Shown here: piece after piece, positions 12,701 to 22,431 of the stretch | Layout: each line of letters opens with the position of its first letter | Position numbering within the stretch: the first letter of the stretch is position 1 | NCBI GenBank assembly: GCA_016169945.1 | Contig: JADLSH010000395.1 | Span: 1,728,501-1,792,500, forward strand | Length of the DNA: 64,000 nt | Source: Trachythela sp. YZ-2020 | Lineage: Eukaryota; Cnidaria; Anthozoa; Malacalcyonacea; Clavulariidae | Direction: 5' to 3' | Translations under genes and position numbers: made by a program | The notes under the pieces: generated by a model | Told to the model about the DNA's origin: nothing | The model's input: only the letters and a program-made list of their open reading frames with translations | Databases searched by the model: none

Positions 12701-14069
12701 AACTGATATTTTACAGCGTGTAAGTAGCACGTGGGATTATTGAAAAAGTGACAAATCTTTGCTAGCCTGAATTCCGGAGATAAAATTTGGAGAATGGACT
12801 TTATCCATAACGACGTCTCCTTGTGGTGCGTGTCTACTACACACGTAAGAACGCACAATTTGTAACAAACCTGCAGCAGACTTGTACCAATGCTGTTTCA
12901 ACAACTTGTTATCAGGATGTGTTCGCACTGCTTGTTCCCAGCTTGTCGTCAACGGCTTGTTGACAACTTGCTACAAGGTTTTTGACTCAACAGACTTGTT
13001 ACAAATTGTTCCAACAACTTGTTATCGTCCTGCAATTCAACAACAAAACAAGTTGTGACAACCTTGTAGCAACTTGATAAAATGACAGCATTGTTACAAC
13101 TTGTTGACAAGCTTGTTGCGAACACATCTTGTAGTACCAGAATGCTTTGTAAGTATTTACTTATTAAGATACCCGCAAGGCACTCTGATAGTGGTAACAC
13201 GCACCGCAAGGAAACGTCATTATGCATAAGGTCTATTGTAATAAAATTTAGAGTGCTTTATAGATTGATTCATATCTTCAGTTTTACAAGAGTATATCAA
13301 TACAGTTTCAATTTCATTTTCTATTATAGTTACCAGAATGTTGCCATGAAAAGTGGAGCTGTAAGAGATGTTCTCCATGTTATTCTTATCTCGTCTCTCA
13401 TGGTCTAAATACAATTAAAAATGGCATTGGAGGAGTTGGAATGTTTTTCAGTTTCACGTTGGTATGTAAACATTTTTACACTGATTTCACACGTTTAACT
13501 CGCTATTATATGGATTCAAATCACTTTCTCTCTCCATATATTAAACAATTTCACGCTACTGGATTTAAGCTAGGGTCAGAAATCTAACCCTGTATTTTGA
13601 TTGAGGATCTGAATGGGTTAATTGATTATTTGGAACTGACAAAATTGTATCAAATATATCTTACTGCAGCTTGGATTTATTTTAACTGACAACCATAGAC
13701 ACACTCCTGATTGGATAGTGAAGACAAACTTCTCTGATTGGTTAAAATATATAAGTTGTCACATGTGAAGTGATTTGTGAATCAGTGAATGATTGCTTGT
13801 TGATTGCATGTCATTGCATTTTCATTTTCTCTTTTCTGAAATCGAGGGAAATACATTGTGTAGGATATAAACCTCTACAACTGCAGATTAAATATTACAT
13901 GATTGTTGTCATTTATTTATTTATTTGTCAGAGACTATGTTAGCAAGAATTAATATACACTCGTGATTGCTAGATTAATTTTCTTGTCTTGTAGTTTGTT
14001 GGAGTGGTAATGGCGTTCAGATACAGACATCAGAAAGATCCTCGAGCAAATCCAAGCGCTTTCTTGTAA
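6717..14069 (+). CDS. TSPAN13/TSPAN31: Tetraspanin of the TSPAN13/TSPAN31 group, 5 exons, 218 residues
   Basis: Four-pass membrane organiser. Exons 6717-6779, 9245-9412, 12381-12599, 13330-13461 and 13995-14069 all join in phase 0 and give 218 residues plus stop (human members are 204-210). Seen: a short N-terminus MKSCGFGCTRQTLISLNV that fits the family's cysteine-rich start; TM2 with IIGGAIASGVFLMLIAIAG; TM3 starting YMII; a large loop with the CCG motif (GDCCGFDNKS), followed by PECCHEKWSCKRC; TM4 GIGGVGMFFSFTLFVGVVMA; and the family tail HQKDPRANPSAFL. This tail and the small loop separate the group from classical tetraspanins. The acceptor of exon 3 (AAAGTAG) has a poor pyrimidine tract but is the only one preserving frame. 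A polyadenylation signal follows at 14207. Confidence 0.94.
6780..9244 (+). other. Tetraspanin intron 1
   Basis: 2.5-kb intron. It holds a possible pogo-type end at 8093 and an exact-looking tandem duplication around 8396-8515 (gaactaaaatttagt followed by atgcccttgaccgatggcc). A GGGCAA-rich stretch at 8570-8650 resembles others at 9765, 24350 and 25745. No gene. Confidence 0.6.
8093..8250 (+). mobile_element. Possible pogo/Tigger-type transposon end
   Basis: The sequence ACAGTGGAACCTAGCTC matches the usual CAGTGGAACCTC-like ends of pogo-group elements, and the following bases resemble the interior of such repeats. No matching inverted end was found nearby, so this is at best a broken copy. 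Confidence 0.3.
10603..10691. repeat. Member of the GATTACATGG / CCGGGCTAGCC palindromic repeat family
   Basis: Begins CCGATTACATGGACCGGGCT, carries three copies of a TTAAGCTAGCC-like unit and ends near ATTACGATTACATGG. It shares its head with the copies at 11268 and 11936. Confidence 0.55.
10794..11253. mobile_element. TIR element with CCGGTCCATATCCGC ends
   Basis: The left end reads CCGGTCCATATCCGCTAGC then GGATTTGGACCCC. The right end is its inverse (...GGGGTCCAAATC...GCTAGCGGATATTGACCGG), about 35 bp paired. A second GGAAATGGACCCCC unit is repeated inside the left arm. The interior has no open frame of note. No target duplication was resolved. Confidence 0.65.
11268..11366. mobile_element. 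Short palindromic MITE, GCGATTACATGG ends
   Basis: GCGATTACATGG at the left is matched by CCATATAATCGC at the right. Inside, CCGGGCTAGCCCGCTTT pairs with AAAGCGGGCTGGCCCGG, so the whole ~99 bp can fold into one hairpin. Confidence 0.65.
11936..12000. repeat. Partial copy of the GATTACATGG palindromic family
   Basis: CCGATTACATGGACCGGGCT followed by CCGGGC and CGGGCTAGCCC blocks. No matching right end was found. Confidence 0.45.
12760..13260. mobile_element. Foldback element with TTGTTACAAG-type interior, in tetraspanin intron 3
   Basis: Outer arms pair: ACGACGTCTCCTTGTGGTGC on the left against the inverse of GCACCGCAAGGAAACGTCAT on the right. Between them are many short inverted words of the type ACAACTTGTTGACAAGCTTG in both orientations. 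It is related by motif to the element at 33614-34014. Confidence 0.6.
13462..13994 (+). other. Tetraspanin intron 4, no feature
   Basis: AT-rich intron between exons 4 and 5. Nothing recognised. Confidence 0.5.
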
Positions 14070-14206
14070 TTTTCTGCAACATTTTGTTGTGTAAGAATGA
14101 TCCAATTCGTGTTGAAGAAACGGTTGCTAAATAGAGTTATTAGAAAATATAGGACGTACATCATGTGTTATTTATGCTACGATTTATGTCTAGTCTCTAG
14201 ATAAGG

Positions 14207-14212
14207 AATAAA
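14207..14212 (+). other. Polyadenylation signal AATAAA of the tetraspanin gene
   Basis: Canonical hexamer about 140 bp after the stop codon, in the sense orientation. Confidence 0.6.
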
Positions 14213-14650
14213 GTTGGGGGAGAAATTGGGATAAGCTACGTGCACTGCGATTTATCGGATCGATTTTCGAAAAATCTGTGACAAAGTAAACTAACAATAA
14301 TATTCGTCATCGACATCGATCCAGCTAAAATCGATCCGACAAATCCCAATACGGTGTTAACCTTCAGGAGGGTAAACGTAAAATATCCAATATCAGTTTA
14401 ATATAAATTCATTGACAAACAAACAAACAAAAATTTTCAATCTGCATGAATAGAACAATAGGCCATTTCCGAATTACCTCTGGAAGAAAGTCAATTGCGT
14501 TCATGTGGTTGTGTCACTCGACCGAAATGGCAATTGTGAGATATTAGCCTCCTTCACAGACGCTCTTTGTGAGCCACCGGCCGAGGTCCCACAGTACGAG
14601 TCTTCACAGAGTCTTCTCTTCAGAGTTTGATTACGCGAGATGGCCATTGT

Positions 14651-14723
14651 CATAGGCGTACGGGGCCAAATGGGGGGGCTTTTAGGGGGCTTCCCCTCCC
14701 CCCCCCCGCCTGGTACGCCTATG
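14651..14723. mobile_element. 73-bp palindromic MITE, CATAGGCGTAC ends, 8-bp target duplication
   Basis: Begins CATAGGCGTACGGGG and ends GGTACGCCTATG, the inverse. It is flanked by GCCATTGT on both sides (14643-14650 and 14724-14731). The CATAGGCG start is shared with the element at 5114, so both probably used the same kind of hAT-like transposase. Confidence 0.85.
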
Positions 14724-14731
14724 GCCATTGT

Positions 14732-15455
14732 TATCATAAAAAACGTCGATAATGCAAAACAGCCTGAGTAGCAGAGTAGCCTAGCCTTATTCATGATTTA
14801 TGCGTTGCTTTTGCACTGACCATGTAAATCAATTTGAAAAATTCAATTTGGTTGTAGTTTAGTTTTGGGGCTGCCCGAGCTTGGCCGGCGTAAGTTAATT
14901 TGTTGTTTTAAACTAAGGATAATGAATTTACACATAACTTTGCCTGAATTGTTATTTAGGATTATAATAATACTGCAAATAAATACTTGTAAATCTAAAT
15001 GTTCTCTAATTATACAAAATATTATGAGAGATTATTAAAACAGCTGTTCTGCTATGAATAAAATTATTTCCACTAGTTTTTATCTTCACTATTAAAAGTT
15101 GCTGTGAATCTGGCTAAGGCTAAAATAACATGGCTATATGACATGGCATATATGTCAATCTGTTTGTTGAATAAGTTAGAAGCCCGGAGGGCGTCAGATG
15201 TATAGGGGTTAGGGTGAGGGGTTAGGGTGATATTTCTCTTTGATCTTGACCCCGACCCTAACCCTATTGTGTGCGTATTAAATGCATGAACTTAGAGCCC
15301 TCATTTTGTCAACTGTCGGACAATCATCGGAAAGGACCGTGATGTGTCGTCGGTCGTCCCAAAATCAGATAAAAGATCGCGGAACTTTCACCTGGAACAA
15401 CCTGCTTTTTTATACAGGGATAGTAGGGCATCTCTTCAAGAACTTAAATATTGAA
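14732..15455. other. Intergenic, tetraspanin to myosin light chain
   Basis: No gene seen. It contains the telomere-like palindrome at 15208-15264 and presumably the light-chain promoter and 5' UTR. Confidence 0.4.
15208..15264. repeat. Short TTAGGG-rich palindrome
   Basis: GGGGTTAGGGTGAGGGGTTA on the left and ACCCTAACCCTAT on the right, separated by about 25 bp, so that a telomere-like motif forms inverted arms. Confidence 0.55.
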
Positions 15456-18400
15456 ATGGCAAGTTTAGCATTAGAAGAAGGTAAGCTTTCTCTGACAAGA
15501 CTATATATGTAGAATTTGTAGTAGCTGAAATCAGTGAAATGGGACGGTTTGTAGATTCTATAGTAGAGGTATAAACATTCCAATGAAGTCATGCTTCACA
15601 CTCAAAAAGCTTTGCATAAACTTCAACTTAGGAAGATATGTAAGCCAAATAATGTGTAGTTTTAGTTTGACATCTGTTCACTTTTTTTCAGAACGATTCC
15701 TTTTGTGCGTTGTTCCAAATAGTGTGCCGGCGAGCAATCTAATGTTTATAAACTTGAAATAAGTAAACAATTAAGAAATTTATTATTTGATCCACACAAA
15801 TATTTTCAAGAGCCAAATTTGGTTTCATACCATGAAATCTGGTAAGATATCAAGTTACTGAAATCTAAAATACTTCGGCTTTTCGTGTTATCGTTTTACG
15901 AGCGTTATTACTGAGCAAGCAATCAAGAAACGCAGCGAAATGGTTTGTATTTCTGTCGCGTATTCCGTGTTGTTTTGCGCACTTTTTGACACATTTTAAC
16001 ATTTCTCTCGCTTTTACAGAGTGTATTCTCCGACCTTAAGATAGAGGGTAAATAAAATATACAATTTTTATGCCTGCGTCGCACACAGATTTCATGAGTA
16101 CGGAATTTTTTTAGATCGACTTGGCGTCCGTAAACATATTCTAAACAGTGGTTTGCAGATAACAATTAGGCATTTTTAATGATTTTATTTGATTATTTGT
16201 TATCTCTAGAGTACAGAGAAGCGTTTCAGTTGTTTGACACAGTTGGAGATGGGAAAATTGAATGTAGTGAGTCAGGAGATGTGATCAGATCACTAGATTT
16301 CAATCCTAGCAGTGATGATATCAAGAAAGTGGTCATTGATGTCGACCCAAAGGTAGGCTATCAACAATATTTTGTGAAGAACTGTTTGTTATACTTTGTA
16401 TTATTAATGTGAATTCTTTACCTTGATTAATGAATCATTGAATCATGACGGAACGCAAACTGCAATTTTGGGCGTTGACATCGTGTATAAAGATTTTAAT
16501 TATTTAATAGCGCCATAGCGGTGCTGCGCACTGCTCAATATGCTAATTTTCAGCCCCTTGAATGAGCCACAAGTTCTATATATATTCTGGTGTTTTTCGT
16601 GTTTAATTGTACTCTTACATAGCGCCTTGAGTGTTAGTTACTTGAATGTGGTTGCTATTTGTCAAGTTATTTGTCAACTCTAGCACAGCCAGACATGAAC
16701 CACATACAAACCTGTTGTTTAGTGTCAAGTGCATTGACATTTATGGCAACTTAAATTATAGGTCTGGGGACTTGTTGCAGTTGTGGTATATCACAACTAA
16801 GCTTGTTCTGTTCAAATTTACTGTTTTGGGTAACAAAATTGTTTTTTAACCTCAGCTAGGTATCTACTATCTAGACATAGTTTATAGTGGGAAGAATGTG
16901 TGATTAGATTATATCAAGTTGCATAAAGATCCACACTTTACTCTAATAAGAAATACTTGCATGCTGTACGTATTGTTATTATACATTTTTTATTAAGAAA
17001 GAGAGTGGTAGAGTGATAGGGAGTGACATTCCCCAAAACTATCATGAGATATATTAATTGGTCAATTTAATAATTATATAATTAGTTTACCTTGTGTAGA
17101 AGCAACCAAGGCACATTGTAAATCACTTTTTCACAGACTAACAGAATTTGTAGCATTATACACACATAATGGTGTATAATGGTACCGTATGCTCCAGTAA
17201 TTCTGCAAATGGTCTAAAGCAAAGTGAAAGCACACAAGAGTGATTGTTGTACACTTCAAAATGCAAAGTCTGACTATGAAGTTACACTTACTGTGCAAAG
17301 ACAAGTCTAACTGATTTCACAAGGATGCTTACTATAATGTCTGTTAAGTAATACTATTTGAATTCTCATAAAGGTGTAATAGAAATTCCTGATTGGAATG
17401 TTTGCAACATATAGTATGTATTAACTTGAAAAATCCTTGTATACTTAAAAAATCCCCAAAAATTCATGAAATCCTGCCAAAATTTGGAAAATAAAAAAAA
17501 TTCCCATAGAATCCCTGAAAAAACACCAGAAAATGACTAAGAATCTCAAATTCTCTTGCAAAATCACTTTCAAAAAAATCTCCTAATAATCCCAAAAATA
17601 TCCTTTAAAATCAGGTGCAAATTTTGAAATCCCAAAAATCCTTGTATGCCTTTTTCAGAGTAATACACCCACAGGTAGTGGGTAGTATTTTCAACGGTGG
17701 AAGAATAACACATGGTTTTATATGCATAACCTCTTCCTCTTTGGGAGAGATATGACTTTATATATATGACAATATATCATCAATAGACTAATATATTTCA
17801 CACAGACAAAATCGATGACAACGACAATGAAACATAACATAGGAAGGTAGAAACAAACTGATGGAAAAAACAAGAAGAAAAAAACAACAAACAGCACACG
17901 CTTAACTATCTAGGAATTGGTGAAGTAGTTTAAGTTTTAGTTTCATTTTATGATTGAATTGCATAGTTTTAGATCAGGATGAATATTGTTCCAGACAATG
18001 ACCAGTGCCACTGGGAGGGGTACGACTGAGCATCTATCAATTTTAATGAGCGAGTGCATGGAGCGACAGAAAACGATATAATTGTTTACGTCTTTAGCTG
18101 GCTGCCGGCAAGTGTCTTTTTTACACTTTTAACGACAAAATGCATGGCAGAAAAAATGAAAATTTATCAATCTTCAAAGCTAAATGAGCAAGAATCCATT
18201 CAAAAAAGACAAGAAGACAATGTCTGTAGTGCTAGAAACTATTAGTATAATTATACACAATGGCGAAGTGAATGTAAGTTTGTTTTTATCTGCTTGCCGT
18301 ATATTTTGATTTTCTTATCTGGCTGTAAGTGCATGCCCTGTAAAATTATAATAATAGTAATATAGTTGATGTTCTTAGAACTAATTTTAACCCTCGCTAC

Positions 18401-21342
18401 GTTTGGGCTAAAATGAATCTGACTCGGGCCAAAAACATATTTATGCCTGCAAACATCAACTGTATTGTTTCCTGACCAGTATCTGACAAGCAGTGATTAA
18501 ACTTTATATTTTAGAAATAAAAAGAATAACATTTGAAGAATTTCTTCCCATTCTGCATGCTGTGGCACAGAAATGTCCTAGGAAACCAAAACCAGAGGAA
18601 TTTTTTGAAGGATTGAAAATATTTGATAAAGATGGTTATGGTATTGTCTTGTCTGGTGAACTACGACATGTCCTAACATCTCTAGGTATAAAACCATCCA
18701 CACTTTGTTTTCAACACATTATAAGAATAAGATACCATGAAACTTTGGGTTTCGTTTATGCTTTCTCAGGCTGAGCAATACAAAGCATTAACTCAGGAAG
18801 ACTTTGGTTTTCTATCTTCATAAAATAGTTCATTATTCCCTTTATAACATTGACTTTTTTTGGCTGTGTAGCTCAGTAAAAAGGAGCACTTAATAATAAA
18901 GTGCACAGTACAAAGACCTTGGAGAAAGTTAACATTTTCATTAATTGTCAATCTTCAGGTGACAAACTTACTGATGACGAATGTGATGTCTTGTTCAAGG
19001 AAGTTGAGGATAAGAAAGGAAGAATTAATATTGAAGGTAAAATACCAGAATGATTGCTATCAGAACACAATAAAACTTTGGAAACCACCCTTTCAATGAG
19101 GGTGGATGGGTGCTGGTTACTCATGAAATTGACTCGTGCATAACCTTGATTCAATATATTGAAAACCTACTCATTTTCATCTCCTATGTGCAACAATGTC
19201 AAAGGTTGGGAACTGGTCTACATTGCCTTAGGCCTTAGTACTTTTCATCCAAAGATAAAACTTTTCAACAATCTGCATACACTCTAATCACATTAATAAC
19301 CTGACTCGTACCCAGTCATCAAATAATACAAATAGTCATATATAAAACTTTTTGCTCTAAATGCCGTTCTTACAATTTAAGCTGTTGTTCCTAAAGTTTC
19401 CTTTAATATGTAAATAGTGTATTGTCCTTGTCATTAATTTATGTCTATTCCGTAATGTTAATAATAATATACTTTATTTAAAGTAGGTGTAAATACAACC
19501 AGTTTAGCAAAGCTAATCTTACACTGAGCATATATATATATATAAGTTGTAAAAGTTGTTCTCAAGCTTTATTACTCAGGAAATACTTCTGAGTCCCCGA
19601 GCGGGGATAGAGCCCGTTTCCTCTGAGTTTCTAGATAAGCGCGCTAACCAACTGCGCCACCGAGAACTCAGGTACTCGGCGAGAGGTTTTTCGCGATCTG
19701 GTTCGAGTAACGATGTTATGTCTGCTTCGTACTTGAAGTGCGTATGATTTTATTATTGTGTAATATTATGTGCAATATTATTATATTATTATTATATATT
19801 GTGTAATATTATTGCGTATGATTTATTATTGGCGCAGTTGGTTAGCGCGCTTATCTAGAAACTGAGAGGTCGGAGGTTCGATGCCCACTCGGGGATTCAG
19901 AAGTATTTTCTGAGTAATAAAGCTTGAGAATATATATATATAAACTATAGTAATACTAGATAATATTAAAAAAACCGAATAAGTACTTGCACTAAAATCA
20001 TATCTAAAAAGTGCTTGTATATATATATAAGCTCTTGTTTTAAGAGCTAAGAGACGTTGATCTTTTTATCTCAAGTGGTAACCTATTATATAAAATAGCA
20101 CCGCTGTATGGTAAAGGTTTACGACTAATGTTTAGTTTAGCTGGAGGTATCCATAAATCATTGTTTGCAGAACTTCTGGCTGTATGGTAAAGGTTTACGA
20201 CTAATGTTTAGTTTAGCTGGAGGTATCCATAAATCATTGTTTGCAGAACTTCTGGTGACACGTTTTGATACTGACGACTTTAACACAAACATGTCACAAA
20301 TATATTTAGGTACCAAATTATTCAAGGATTTGTATACCATAATCGACTTTCGTAGCATGATTCTTTGTTGGACAGGAGTACACCAGTCACCAGCGGCTTT
20401 AAATAAAGGTCTGGTCGTCTGGATGAAGTTAGTTTAGGTTTATCATAAACAACTCTCAGAGCTAGTTTCTGTAGTTTATGAATGCGTGTAACATGACTTG
20501 ATTGGCCCCATATATATACCCTACAGCAATAGTCAATGTGGGATTGAAAAAAAACGTTTGTAATAAGTAACTCTGTAATCAACAGGTAAATACTCTTTGA
20601 TTCGTCTTAACAGATATTAACTACTTATTAACCGAAAGTGAGGTCTTTACGGTAAAATATTAAACCGAGGTCTTGCCGTATTGACCGAGCGATAGCGAGG
20701 TCAATACGGCAAGACCGAGCAACGTACAATAAATTATTGTACCCCGACTGCTCCCTGACTGGGCAACGTACAATAAATTATTCTTCACAAGAAACTGGTA
20801 AAAATGATTGTGAACATGCCGCTCTATGTTTTGTAACTTTTGTCAGGTTGGTCTTCATATGGGGCCCATGTCCTGTTGACCACACCTTCAACCATGCGTG
20901 TATAAACGTTTTTGTCAACCATGCGTTTTTGTCAACCATACGTTTTTGTATTATATGCATGGTTGTAAAGTAAATAAATAATAAATAAAATAGATCAGTG
21001 GACTGAGGTGTGTAATGCATGATGGGAATGAAGACAAATCCTAACCTTCATCGTTCCCATCACGCATCATTATTTCTTTTGAACATCCTTCAGTGACTGG
21101 GTACTAGTCAGATTAATGACCACATGTACAAAGGCACAAAAAAACGATGAAAGTTGTCCTTGACCTTGTCCGAAAATTGATGGATGAACATATTGCGAAA
21201 CTAGACTTTCTGAGAAATATTTTGACTGCAAACCAATGCAAACCATGAAATATGTATGTCTGATACAAAGTTCCTGACCCGACTAATATCACTATTTATT
21301 ATGTTTTATGTAGAGTTTGTCAAGATGGTCATATCTGGTTGA
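15456..21342 (+). CDS. MYL6: Myosin essential (alkali) light chain, EF-hand protein; one small exon not found
   Basis: Binds the IQ motif of the myosin heavy-chain neck. Exons found: 15456-15480 (MASLALEE), 16210-16352 (EYREAFQLFDTVGDGKIECS, to VDPK), 18515-18685 (ITFEEFLPILHAVAQKC ... GLKIFDKDGYGIVLSGELRH), 18959-19036 (DKLTDDECDVLFKEVEDKKG) and 21314-21342 (EFVKMVISG, stop). The order, EF-hand-like helices and FDKDGYG loop match MYL6/MYL1-type chains; the degenerate loops resemble essential chains rather than calmodulin. Exon 2 ends in phase 0, while exon 3 needs one preceding base, so a mini-exon of length 1 mod 3, about 4 residues by alignment, must lie in 16353-18514. I could not place it. 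Confidence 0.88.
16353..18514 (+). other. Light-chain intron interval containing an unplaced mini-exon
   Basis: The reading phase demands an additional coding exon here. The region also contains an A-rich low-complexity stretch, with AAAATCCC-like words, at 17430-17645. Confidence 0.6.
19557..19680 (-). mobile_element. tRNA-derived SINE, minus copy
   Basis: Read on the minus strand, it starts with an A-box-like GGTGGCGCAGTTGGTTAGCG, passes a degraded B box and CTCGGGGACTCAGAAGTATT, and ends ...AATAAAGCTTGAGAAC. It is bordered by a TA microsatellite at 19531-19543. Confidence 0.75.
19828..19931 (+). mobile_element. tRNA-derived SINE, plus copy
   Basis: A box TTGGCGCAGTTGGTTAGCGC and B box GAGGTTCGATGCCC, then CTCGGGGATTCAGAAGTATT and ...AATAAAGCTTGAGAAT, followed by a TA run. 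Head and tail match the minus copy at 19557-19680. Confidence 0.8.
20103..20253. repeat. Tandem duplication of a 76-bp unit inside an RT remnant
   Basis: The stretch running from ctgtatggtaaaggtttacg to gcagaacttctgg is present twice in direct succession with no visible difference, so the duplication is recent compared with the element it lies in. Confidence 0.8.
20158..20582 (-). pseudogene. Remnant of a non-LTR retrotransposon reverse transcriptase, 3' part
   Basis: Minus-strand frames encode HIDYCCRVYIWGQSSHVTRI then IHKLQKLALRVVYDKP and SIMVYKSLNNLVPKYICDMF. These are the conserved region after the RT domain in CR1/L2/RTE-like elements (the usual arrangement is D-Y-C...W-G...L-Q-K...A-R). 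It is split across two frames, so inactive, and sits inside the light-chain intron. Confidence 0.75.
20670..20727. repeat. Perfect hairpin, 18-bp arms
   Basis: GGTCTTGCCGTATTGACC and its exact inverse GGTCAATACGGCAAGACC are separated by about 12 bp. The downstream word GGGCAACGTACAATAAATTA is also partly repeated. Confidence 0.7.
21017..21069. repeat. Imperfect hairpin
   Basis: ATGCATGATGGGAATGAAG is matched in inverse by CTTCATCGTTCCCATCACGCAT, around a ~12-bp loop. Confidence 0.6.
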
Positions 21343-21629
21343 ATTTTCATCATCAACAATGATCAACCTACGTAAAACGTTTCTTTACTAAAACTTCTGT
21401 TGAACAAATACCATATCACTGTAAATGCGTGCATATATCTTTTGTAATTCCATAGTAAATATTTTCCATTAAAAAGTTGGTTTTTGAAATGTTGTGCAGT
21501 AAGTGTGTGCTTTAATGTAACACAAAATATAACTTAGATTCCATGTGGGTAGACGTTCTATTTTCTTGAAAACTAGTTTCAAATTCTCCATTCGGTACGG
21601 GGAATCAAACAATGACAGCAACATGAGAG

Positions 21630-21939
21630 CAGGGCCGCCGAGAGGGGGGGGGGGGCAACTTGAGAGATAGCCTAATAGGGGCCCCCAACTTGAGAGAGAG
21701 CCTGAAATTGAGCAGCCCCCCTCAAAATGTAGGGGTCGGTGTAAGGGCCAACTTGCAGATTGAGAGCATTTTTTAAATTGGGGGGCCTTTTAAGTTAGCT
21801 CCACATGCATTCTAGTTAGGGGCCTTTATATGTCTTAGCACAGTTTTTAGTCTTTTTTTGCTGTTTGAAAATAATGACGTCATAGGGCCCCCCAGAGAAA
21901 ATTTTGTCCCGGACCCCGCGAATTCTCTCGGCGGCCCTG
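21630..21939. mobile_element. hAT-like MITE, CAGGGCCGCCGAGAG ends, 8-bp target duplication
   Basis: The left end CAGGGCCGCCGAGAG is exactly inverted at the right end. Flanks are CATGAGAG on both sides (21622-21629, 21940-21947). The interior has long G and C runs and no coding capacity. The CAGGG start and 8-bp duplication are typical of hAT elements. Confidence 0.88.
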
Positions 21940-22190
21940 CATGAGAGTTACTATATCCAAGTCCAAGTAGATTGTAGTCCAAGTAAATTGAGTAAAGTCA
22001 ACTAACTCTTAGTTTCTTACGTTCTTTGACTGAATTATACAAAACAGAATATAATCGTTTTCTCAAGAACATGTCATAATATTGAACGTCTTGTAATCAC
22101 TGATATGTTTGTAAATGAACAGAGTTGGGTCCCGAATGAATTGCACCAGCATGCTGAATGATTTTAGTTATAATTAAAGAATCATTAGGC

Positions 22191-22211
22191 AATAAAAAGT
22201 TTCGTAATAAA
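22191..22211 (+). other. Two AATAAA signals, candidate 3' end of the light-chain gene
   Basis: Hexamers at 22191 and 22206 in sense for the light chain, about 850 bp after its stop. No closer one was noticed. Confidence 0.4.
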
Positions 22212-22231
22212 AAGTCATCTTATATTTCAGT

Positions 22232-22237
22232 TTTATT
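22232..22237 (-). other. AATAAA on the minus strand, candidate HUS1 3' end
   Basis: TTTATT on the plus strand lies about 195 bp past the HUS1 stop codon in sense. It is within 25 bp of the opposing signals, so the two genes probably end tail to tail. Confidence 0.5.
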
Positions 22238-22431
22238 ACTTACTAATGATTTTTCACATGAAATGTTTCTGTTGTTGTGTTTTTGATTTTCACCGTTTCT
22301 CTACACATGAGGGACATTATCCTTGGAGATCTACTTAAAGGTTACACAAGCCGCTATCAGATAGTGTTTTCAGCTGCACTTTCCGTATGTTTCGGGCATC
22401 AATCGAGTTTCTAGTATACGACTCTGACAAG

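Larger units (their letters stand above)
19037..21313 (+). other. Light-chain last intron with SINE pair, RT remnant and hairpin
   Basis: Holds two tRNA-derived SINEs in head-to-head orientation, a reverse transcriptase 3' remnant with a tandem duplication, and two perfect or near-perfect hairpins (20670 and 21017). Confidence 0.7.

Noticed and set aside
15282..15512. 76-residue frame overlapping the light-chain start
   Set aside because: Runs through the true start in the same frame, but its upstream part has no family similarity. The ATG at 15456 gives the expected short N-terminus.
18246..18273. Mini-exon ending AATGGCGAAGTGAAT|GTAAGT (reads NGEVN) for the light chain
   Set aside because: Attractive by sequence, but neither its entry phase from exon 2 nor its exit phase into exon 3 works; every joining gives a stop.
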